NCBI GenBank assembly: GCA_017469265.1
Contig: JAFUGS010000003.1
Span: 1 to 64,000 of the forward strand
Source: Clostridia bacterium
GTDB lineage: Bacteria; Bacillota; Clostridia; Christensenellales; Aristaeellaceae
Length of the DNA stretch: 64,000 nt
Reading direction: 5' to 3'
Within the stretch, counting starts at the first letter, position 1. Each line of letters begins with the position of its first letter. A model generated the notes under the pieces. That model searched no databases and was not told the origin of the DNA. It saw only the letters and a program-made list of their open reading frames with translations. This document shows positions 57,656 through 64,000 of this stretch, in pieces. Made by a program: the position numbers and the translations under genes.

Positions 57656-60379
57656 TTACGTCATCTTCCAGAACCTGGTGTAGTCGTTCACCTTCACCTC
57701 CGCCTGCAGGTACCTGATCAGGATCTCGGCGCAGGCATGGCTGTCGCTGTCCGCCTGATGATGGTCCAGCTCAATCTCGTAGTAGCGGCACATGTCGTTC
57801 AGCCTGTGGCTCATGTTCGGGAGCACGGCCCGCCCGATGCGGACCGTGCAGACGTAAGGCGCCTGCTTTTTCCAGGAGATGCCGTAATCCAGCAGGCATC
57901 TTTTCAGTACCCCCATGTCGAAGGGGGCGTTATGGGCCGCCAGGGTGCCGCCGGACAGGAGAGGTCGGATCCGCGGCCACAGCTCCCGGAAGGTCGGGGC
58001 CCCGGCCACCGTCGCGGCGCTGATCCCGGTCAGCTCCGTATTGAAGGAATCAAAGGGTTCTTCCGGATTGACGTAGCTGAAGAACTCCTCTGTAATCCGT
58101 CCGTTCTCCACCACGGAGATGCCGATGGCGCTCATGCGGTCGTTCCTGGCGTTGGGCGTCTCCACGTCAAAGCAGACGTACCGGTGGGCGTTCGCGGCGG
58201 AGGGCGGCAGGGAAAGGACCGGCGACGGGGCCGTCTTTCCGGCCAGCCGTTCCGCCAGCAGGGTGTTGCGCCCGTCCACCGTCACGTTTTTGACGCAGTA
58301 CGCGACGGCCTTTTTCTCCCCCACCAGTACCAGAGCCTTCCTGGCCCGCGTAACCCCCGTGTAAAGCAGGTTGCGCTGGAGCATGGTGAAGTGGGTCATC
58401 ATGACGGGCATCACCACGATGGGATATTCCGCTCCCTGGGCTTTATGCACCGTCGTGGCGTAGGCCAGCACGATCTCATCCAGCTCCGCCGCGTCATATA
58501 GCACGCTGCGGTCGTCGAAGAGGATAGTCAGTGTTCTTTCATCCGTGTCCATGCGCTGGATGGTGCCGATGTCGCCGTTGAATACTTCCTTTTCATAGTT
58601 GTTCCGGATCTGCATCACCTTGTCCCCGGGCCGGAAGGCGTATCCGCCCCGGCGCAGCTCGGGCGCCGCGCCGCCAGGGCTTCCCGGAGCAGCCGGATTG
58701 ACGGCGGCCTGCAGCAGCTGGTTCAGATTCACCGCGCCCACCGCCCCGCGCTGCATGGGGGTCAGCACCTGGATGGCCTGGGGGTCCGTGCCGTAATACC
58801 GGGGCAGCCGGTTTCTGACCAGATCCACGATCAGGGTCGCGGCCTTCTCCGGATCCTCCGATCCCTGAAAAAAGAAGTCCGTTCCCTTTCCGTTGGACAG
58901 ATCGGGATATTCCCCGTGGTTGATCCGATGGGCGTTGGTGATGATCCTGCTGGTCGCCGCCTGGCGGAAAATCTTTGTCAGGGTTACCACGGGAAACACA
59001 CCGCTGGCGATCATGTCCCGCAGCACGTTTCCCGCGCCGACGGAAGGCAGCTGGTCCACGTCCCCCACAAGGATCAGCCGCATGGAATCCGGAACCGCCC
59101 GCAGCAGGGCGTACATCAGCACGATATCCACCATTGAGCACTCGTCGACGATCAGCAGGTCCCCCTCCAGGGGATTGTCCTCCCTCCGGCGGTAGCCCTC
59201 CGGCGGCTTGAATTCCAGCAGGCGGTGGATGGTTTTCGCCTCCATCCCGGTCACCTCGGACAGGCGCTTCGCCGCCCGGCCCGTAGGCGCCGCCAGCAGG
59301 ATCCGCATGCCCCGGAAGGCGCGGATAATGCCCATGGTGGTCGTGCTCTTGCCGGTGCCCGGCCCCCCTGTCAGGATCATGATCTTGCTGGTTCTGGCGG
59401 TTTCGATGGCCTGGCGCTGCACCTCGTCATACTCGATGTCTTCTTCCGTCTCCATCTGCGTCTGCACCGGCCGGACCGGGCTTCCTTCGCGGATGCTCCT
59501 CAGCCGGTTCTGAACCCCTGTTTCCGAGTAGAAGAGGGGCGGAAGATAAATGGCGAAATCCTCGGTATCCGGAATGGGGGTGACGATCACGTCCTCCGCC
59601 TGGATCATTTCGTCCAGCGTCTCCGAAAGGGCCGCGGCCTCCGCCTCTAGCAGCCTGGCTCCCGTCTCCAGCAGCTGATCCCGGACGGCGTAGCAGTGCC
59701 CCTCCTCCGCCAGCTTGTTCAGGGTGTAGATCAGGCCGCTGCGCAGCCGCACGGGGGCGCTCTTTTCGAAGCCCAGCTTCCCGGCGATGGTGTCCGCCGT
59801 TTTAAATCCGATGCCCCAGATATCGTCCGCGAGGCGGTAGGGATTCTCCTGCACCACCTGCACGCTGTCCGCTCCGTACTGCTTGTAAATCCTCGTGGCG
59901 TGGGCGGTGCTCACGTCATGCCCCTGCAAAAAGAGCATGATGTTCTTGATTTCCTTCTGCTCGGCCCAGGATTTCCTGATCATCTCCACCCGGGTCTGCC
60001 CGATGCCGGGCACCCGGGCCAGCTCCTCCGGGCGGTCTTCGATAACGTTCAGGGTTTCTTCGCCGAATGCCTGTACGATGCGCCGGGCGAACTTGGGGCC
60101 GATCCCCTTCACCAGCCCCGATCCCAGGTATTTCTCGATCCCGTGGACGGTGGCCGGCATCGTTTCCTCGAAAGATTCAATGGCAAACTGCCTGCCGTAT
60201 CTGGCGTCCACCTTCCAGTTTCCCTCAAGCAGCAGCACCGCCCCCGCGTGAACCTCCGGCATCATGCCCACGGCGGTAATGAGATCGCTGTATCCCCTGG
60301 CGGTACATTTGATGACGGAATACCCGTTCTGTTCGTTCTGATACGTGATCCGTTCCACCACGCACCGCAGCCGTTCCAT
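57656..60379 (-). CDS. recD2: RecD2-type helicase fused to a DEDDh 3'-5' exonuclease
   Basis: A 907-residue protein. Residues 1 to about 720 are a RecD2 SF1B helicase, with an OB-like N terminus, helix-hairpin-helix repeats (GIGPKFARRIVQAFGE, RVPGIGQTRVEM), Walker A TGGPGTGKST (about 339), IVDECSMVD, VGDVDQLPSVGAGN and YTGVTRARKALVL. From about 730 a DnaQ-like exonuclease follows, with FDVET (Exo I), HNAPFD (Exo II) and HQADSDSHAC (Exo III, DEDDh). The open frame is unbroken across the join. The usual RecD2 of about 740 residues lacks this domain. The ATG at 60379 has AAGGTG upstream. It lies inside a repeat-flanked, IS-rich block. Confidence 0.92.
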   Translation of the reverse strand: MERLRCVVERITYQNEQNGYSVIKCTARGYSDLITAVGMMPEVHAGAVLLLEGNWKVDARYGRQFAIESFEETMPATVHGIEKYLGSGLVKGIGPKFARRIVQAFGEETLNVIEDRPEELARVPGIGQTRVEMIRKSWAEQKEIKNIMLFLQGHDVSTAHATRIYKQYGADSVQVVQENPYRLADDIWGIGFKTADTIAGKLGFEKSAPVRLRSGLIYTLNKLAEEGHCYAVRDQLLETGARLLEAEAAALSETLDEMIQAEDVIVTPIPDTEDFAIYLPPLFYSETGVQNRLRSIREGSPVRPVQTQMETEEDIEYDEVQRQAIETARTSKIMILTGGPGTGKSTTTMGIIRAFRGMRILLAAPTGRAAKRLSEVTGMEAKTIHRLLEFKPPEGYRRREDNPLEGDLLIVDECSMVDIVLMYALLRAVPDSMRLILVGDVDQLPSVGAGNVLRDMIASGVFPVVTLTKIFRQAATSRIITNAHRINHGEYPDLSNGKGTDFFFQGSEDPEKAATLIVDLVRNRLPRYYGTDPQAIQVLTPMQRGAVGAVNLNQLLQAAVNPAAPGSPGGAAPELRRGGYAFRPGDKVMQIRNNYEKEVFNGDIGTIQRMDTDERTLTILFDDRSVLYDAAELDEIVLAYATTVHKAQGAEYPIVVMPVMMTHFTMLQRNLLYTGVTRARKALVLVGEKKAVAYCVKNVTVDGRNTLLAERLAGKTAPSPVLSLPPSAANAHRYVCFDVETPNARNDRMSAIGISVVENGRITEEFFSYVNPEEPFDSFNTELTGISAATVAGAPTFRELWPRIRPLLSGGTLAAHNAPFDMGVLKRCLLDYGISWKKQAPYVCTVRIGRAVLPNMSHRLNDMCRYYEIELDHHQADSDSHACAEILIRYLQAEVKVNDYTRFWKMT

Positions 60380-60580
60380 TTCCGTCACCTTCCCTTCCGT
60401 CGCGGCGGTCATAGCAGTGAAAAGCGTTTCAGGGAGTCGGTTTTTCCCGGCTCCCTGCTTTGCTGGTTCTTTTTTATTCGTAACTGTTCAGTCGCATAAC
60501 TAGTAATAAAAATGTAACATTTTACCAAAAGGATCCCCAAAACCGTAGGTCGAATACTTCTATCATAAGGAAATCAAGGG

Positions 60581-61064
60581 ATGGAGGTGTTCGAAGTGGA
60601 TCAGTCCGAGCTGCTGCAAATGCTGATAGAGCAAATCAGAATACTGAACGAATCGAACGCCGCCAAGGATGCGCAGATAGCCGCACTGACAGAGCAATAG
60701 CGAAGCTAACCGCTCGGATCGAGGAACTGACGCACAAGAAGAACAGCAACAACAGTTCCAAGCCACCGTCCGAAGATCGGCTGGAGAAACCAGCGCCGAA
60801 GAATCTTCGCGGGAAGAGCGGTAAGGAGCAGGGCGGACAACCCGGTCATAAAGGAACCGGGATGAAAACTGACCGCAGACCAGATCTGGTTGAGGAACAT
60901 GTTCCGGATCCGGATGCTTCAGAACCGAGAAAGGTGCCGAACAATTTGCACGTGTGCTGAGCTTCATCTCAACAGCGGTGCGTCATGGCATCTCTTCTTT
61001 TGATGCCTGTCTTTCCCTGCGAAATGGCACTGCTCTTGCGCTGGTTGAAGGATGGGACGACTGA
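60581..61064 (+). pseudogene. IS66-family transposase (tnpC) remnant
   Basis: The plus strand starts MEVFEVDQSELLQMLIEQIR, then shifts frame at about 60700 (one A lost in CAAATAG) into IAKLTARIEELTHKKNSNNS, SKPPSEDRLEKPAPK and GKEQGGQPGHKGTGMK, the N terminus of IS66 transposases. At about 60935 an internal deletion joins it to a C-terminal piece (EQFARVLSFISTAVRHGISS, then FDACLSLRNG). The whole catalytic DDE core is gone. Confidence 0.8.
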
Positions 61065-61110
61065 ACAGATACCCTGTCTTTATCTAAATGATTATGCCAT
61101 GAAATCTGTC

Positions 61111-61293
61111 TCAGGTCAATTTTTTCCGGCTTTTTCTGTCTTCCTCAGCAGACAAAATCGCAGCAGCCAAAGCCGGCTGCCGCGGTAACGCAAAACGCTC
61201 ATTAATCAACAAATTCCTTGCACTTGATGGGGCATGCTTCTCATAGACTCCAAAATCCCCGCTCTCATCCACAAAAATACTCAATTCCCGCAT
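61111..61293 (-). pseudogene. N-terminal remnant of a DUF3800 protein
   Basis: The minus frame begins MRELSIFVDESGDFGVYEKH, the typical start of DUF3800 proteins with the DESG motif. After about 22 residues the sequence no longer fits and runs to a stop. DUF3800 genes are common on mobile DNA. It is a broken gene. Confidence 0.6.
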
Positions 61294-61431
61294 ATCCGTA
61301 ATCGCCTTCTATCCGTATAAAAATAGCGGGGAGTCCCCCCGCCAAGAAGGTTGGACCTGGGGCTTCCGACCAGCCCAAACCAGTATGATCAACTGGTTTT
61401 ACCTAGTTAGAGTTTACACTGAAACGGCATA

Positions 61432-61779
61432 TTAGTCAAGTGGTTTTTCGCATAATTCACTCAAAACAGCCTGCTGATCGCATACCGGCCAGCAGTCCAC
61501 ATACGGCAGGAAGATTTCCACAGCCTTGACGCATTCATCGAAATCTCGGATCATCGCGATCAGGAAGAAATGCACCTGGTTTTCCTCATAGTATCTGTGC
61601 GGAAGTTCCGCAAGAAACGCCTCCGCCTCTTCTGTTCCCCGGATTTCTTTCGCGATCCGTCGCAGATCAGGCGTTTTAACCCCCAGCATCGTTTCCTTTG
61701 GAATGCCGGGAACCAGTTTGCTTTGAAAATCCCTGTACTTCTCGCTGGCGAACGCCGCAAGCCTTTCAGATATGGTCAT
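61432..61779 (-). pseudogene. Truncated alkD copy
   Basis: A 115-residue frame whose first about 102 residues match alkD at 55606 almost exactly (IPKETMLGVKTPDLRRIAKE, ending WPVCDQ), then diverges into AVLSELCEKPLD. It lacks the second half of the HEAT-like fold and is unlikely to be active. It directly follows lysS, which appears to be the ancestral alkD position. Confidence 0.85.
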
Positions 61780-61833
61780 TTTGCGGATCCCCCTCACAGG
61801 CGCCCATTGTCAACGGATGGGCACGATCAAAAA
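61474..61833. repeat. Direct repeat A, copy 2
   Basis: Matches 55972-56333 in the same orientation (about 97% by eye). It ends abruptly on the left at CTGATCGC, where similarity to alkD stops. Confidence 0.9.
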
Positions 61834-61935
61834 AACGCCATCGGCGTGACTGGCTCCGATGGCGGGGTTTTATGATGCTTCATTCTGTCTATGGGACTGC
61901 CGCTGTCCGGACTCAGACGGGCTTCATGGTGGGGA
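61822..61935. repeat. Direct repeat B, copy 2 (native lysS end)
   Basis: Matches 56539-56651. Here it is continuous with the complete lysS gene, so this is the native location. Confidence 0.88.
61829..61868 (-). terminator. Terminator of lysS
   Basis: On the minus strand CGCCATCGG pairs with CCGATGGCG, followed by seven T. Confidence 0.9.
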
Positions 61936-63394
61936 ACAGCAGCACGTCCCGGATGGCGGCGCTGTCGGTCAGCAGCATGCACATCCGGTCAATGCCGTAT
62001 CCGATGCCGCCGGTGGGGGGCATGCCGATCTCCAGCGCGTTCAGGAAATCCTCATCCGTGTGGTTGGCTTCCTCATCGCCCTGGGCAAACTGCTCTTCCT
62101 GGGCGGCGAAGCGGGCCCGCTGATCGATGGGGTCGTTCAGCTCGGAGTAAGCGTTGGCCATTTCCCACCCGTTCATGAAGAATTCGAAGCGCTCCACGTA
62201 GTCCGGATCCTCGGGCTTCCGCTTGGTCAGCGGGGAAATCTCCACCGGGTGATCCATGACGAAGGTGGGCTGAATCAGGTGCTCCTCCACATATGCTTCG
62301 AAGAAGAGATTCAGGATGTCCCCCTTCTTGTGCCGCTCTTCGTATTCGATGTGATGCTCCTTCGCGGCCTGCCGGGCTTCCTCCAGGGTGTGGATCTGGT
62401 CGAAGTCCACGCCGGAATACTGCTTCACCGCGTCCTTCATGGTGACGCGGGCAAAGGGCTTGCCCAGATCCATCTCCACCCCGTTGTACACGATGGTGGT
62501 GGTGCCCAGGACTTCCTGCGCCACGTAGCGGTACATGTTCTCGGTCAGGTCCATCATGCCGTGGTAATCCGTATAGGCCTGATACAGTTCCATCAGGGTG
62601 AACTCCGGATTGTGCCGGGTGTCCAGGCCCTCATTCCGGAAGACGCGGCCGATTTCGTAGACCCGCTCCAGGCCGCCCACGATCAGGCGCTTCAGATACA
62701 GCTCCAGGCTGATGCGGAGGCGGAAATCCTCGTCCAGGGCGTTGAAGTGGGTCTCAAAGGGCCGGGCCGCGGCGCCGCCGGCGTTGGCCACCAGCATGGG
62801 GGTCTCCACTTCCATGAAGCCCTGGGCGTCCAGGTAGCGGCGGATAGCGCTGATGATCCGGCTGCGCTTGATGAAGGTGTCCTTGCTTTCCGGATTCATG
62901 ATCAGATCCACATAGCGCTGGCGGTAGTGAAGATCCACGTTCGTCAGCCCGTGGAACTTCTCAGGCAGGGGCTTCAGGGATTTGGACAGCAGCGTGAAGC
63001 TTTCCGCGTGCACGCTGGTCTCCCCCGTCTTCGTCTGGAAAACGGTGCCCTTGACGCCCACGATGTCGCCGATGTCGTCCTTCTTGAAGGCGGCGTAGGA
63101 TTCCTCCCCGATGATGTCCCGGGCCACATAGACCTGGATGGTCCCCTGCAGATCCTGCACATGGCAGAAGGAAGCCTTGCCCATGACGCGCTTGGACATG
63201 AGCCGGCCCGCGATGGTGACCTCCCGGCCCTCCAGCTCCGCAAAATGCTCCCGGATCTCCGCGGAGTGATGATCCGTGTCAAAGCGGCGGATCTGATAAG
63301 GATCCTTCCCCGCCGCCTGCAGCGCCTGCAGCTTCTCCCGCCGAATCTGTTCCTGTTCGCTCAGCTCCTGAGCAGTCCTGATATTCTCTGACAT
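61913..63394 (-). CDS. lysS: Lysyl-tRNA synthetase, class II
   Basis: A 493-residue class IIb synthetase. The N-terminal OB domain (VTIAGRLMSKRVMGKASFCH) is followed by class II motif 1 (GFMEVETPMLVANAGGAAARP), motif 2 (FRNEGLDTRHNPEFTLMELY) and motif 3 (GYGIDRMCMLLT). I chose the ATG at 63394, 6 bp from GGAG. It follows greA, a common pairing. Its last codons and terminator are duplicated at 56539-56651. Confidence 0.97.
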   Translation of the reverse strand: MSENIRTAQELSEQEQIRREKLQALQAAGKDPYQIRRFDTDHHSAEIREHFAELEGREVTIAGRLMSKRVMGKASFCHVQDLQGTIQVYVARDIIGEESYAAFKKDDIGDIVGVKGTVFQTKTGETSVHAESFTLLSKSLKPLPEKFHGLTNVDLHYRQRYVDLIMNPESKDTFIKRSRIISAIRRYLDAQGFMEVETPMLVANAGGAAARPFETHFNALDEDFRLRISLELYLKRLIVGGLERVYEIGRVFRNEGLDTRHNPEFTLMELYQAYTDYHGMMDLTENMYRYVAQEVLGTTTIVYNGVEMDLGKPFARVTMKDAVKQYSGVDFDQIHTLEEARQAAKEHHIEYEERHKKGDILNLFFEAYVEEHLIQPTFVMDHPVEISPLTKRKPEDPDYVERFEFFMNGWEMANAYSELNDPIDQRARFAAQEEQFAQGDEEANHTDEDFLNALEIGMPPTGGIGYGIDRMCMLLTDSAAIRDVLLFPTMKPV

Positions 63395-63478
63395 CGATTT
63401 CTCCAACTGTTCTTTTCTTTGATCGCCCCGGCCTTCGCCGGGGCGTCCCGCATCCGGAGGGCGCGCCTCCGGGAATGG

Positions 63479-63961
63479 TTAAATCTTGCGGATGCCCATC
63501 ACCTTGTAGCGCAGGGTGCCGGCGGGAACAACGATGGAAACGGTCTGATTCTTCTTCGCGTTCAGCAGGCCCTCGCCCACCGGGCTTTCCACGGAGATCT
63601 TGTTTTCGAAGGGATCGGCTTCATTGGCGCCCACGATGGCGTACTCCACGACCTCGCCCTCGTCCATGTCCTTGACCTTCACGATGGTGCCGATGGAAAC
63701 CTTGTCGGTGGTGATCTCATCGTCCGCCACCACGGTAGCCGTCCGGATGGTGGCCTGCAGGCGGGTGATCTCCGCCTCCACCTTGGCCTGCTCCTTCTTG
63801 GCCTCGTCATACTCCGCGTTTTCACTCAGGTCCCCAAAGCCGCGGGCGATGGCAATCTGCTCGCTGACCTCATTCCGCCGGACGGAAATCAGGTAATCCA
63901 GCTGTTCCTCCAGCTTCTTTTTGCCGCTTTCGGTCAAGATCGTTGTTTTCTCTTCCGCCAT
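63479..63961 (-). CDS. greA: Transcription elongation factor GreA
   Basis: A 160-residue Gre factor that rescues backtracked RNA polymerase by stimulating transcript cleavage. The N-terminal coiled coil has the acidic tip GDLSENAEYDEAKKEQ, and the C-terminal FKBP-like domain has ISVESPVGEGLLNAKKNQTV. I chose the ATG at 63961, 9 bp after GGAGTG, giving the family length. It is first in a greA-lysS pair; two hairpins without U-runs lie between the genes. Confidence 0.97.
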   Translation of the reverse strand: MAEEKTTILTESGKKKLEEQLDYLISVRRNEVSEQIAIARGFGDLSENAEYDEAKKEQAKVEAEITRLQATIRTATVVADDEITTDKVSIGTIVKVKDMDEGEVVEYAIVGANEADPFENKISVESPVGEGLLNAKKNQTVSIVVPAGTLRYKVMGIRKI

Positions 63962-64000
63962 GATGATCCACTCCATTTCATAATCAAGGCGCACCTGGCC

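Noticed and set aside
60563..60967. Minus-strand frame of 134 residues over the IS66 remnant
   Set aside because: Antisense of the IS66 transposase N terminus, which is clearly recognisable on the plus strand.

Overview
The window comes from a high-GC bacterium with Gram-positive (Bacillota/Clostridia) gene content. The evidence is sigma-A type promoters (TTGACA-17-TATAAT variants), AAGGAGG ribosome sites, a HisZ/short-HisG histidine pathway, yceD-rpmF, acetate kinase, TmcAL, LytR-CpsA-Psr and DegV proteins. Uronate catabolism (uxaA, uxaB), a GH2 beta-galactosidase and corrinoid sensing suggest a gut or rumen polysaccharide fermenter. I cannot name the species. Most genes are on the minus strand.

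Layout. 1-495: elongator and initiator tRNA-Met. 495-9555: one compact histidine operon, transcribed right to left (hisZ-G-D-C-B-H-A-F-IE-K plus a second PHP phosphoesterase), with ATGA start/stop overlaps and a strong promoter before hisZ. 9698-17077: a secreted SH3b protein, lacZ, pyk, a secreted C39-like protein and a ComB-family phosphatase. 17174-19337: an XRE/S24 repressor cassette, divergent from a cobalamin-riboswitch-controlled secreted DUF4430 protein. 19470-24811: a zinc-handling island with two CobW-type GTPases, a P1B ATPase and an SmtB-like ArsR repressor; two of the proteins carry long His/Asp tracts. 24969-30566: a frameshifted secreted protein, valS, rpmF, yceD and ackA. 30824-41814: tmcAL, a flavoprotein, rseC, three envelope proteins including an LCP protein, an RluA pseudouridine synthase, an unknown gene, ilvE and a LacI repressor. 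The repressor is divergent from uxaB-uxaA (41984-45022). 45094-49301: DegV, an alpha-oxoamine synthase, a secreted NusG-II protein and deoB.

From 49450 to 61940 the window becomes accessory and scarred. It holds an unusual tRNA with anticodon CUG, integrase and MFS remnants, an AI-2E transporter, a Nudix hydrolase, a hybrid histidine kinase, a Nudix fragment, and alkD. Next comes a 4.8 kb block with IS21, IS66 and DUF3800 remnants around an intact recD2 helicase fused to a DEDDh exonuclease. This block is flanked by about 97% identical direct repeats of the lysS tail plus alkD 5' half, the arrangement a single-crossover (Campbell-type) insertion would leave. The window ends with lysS and greA.

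The most notable items are the repeat-flanked recD2-exonuclease block, the B12 riboswitch/DUF4430 unit abutting a phased S24-repressor operator pair, the CobW-CCAAD fusion in the His-rich zinc island, and a perfect palindrome inside the yceD-rpmF promoter. Very long plus-strand open frames opposite the minus-strand genes are codon-bias shadows and were left out.
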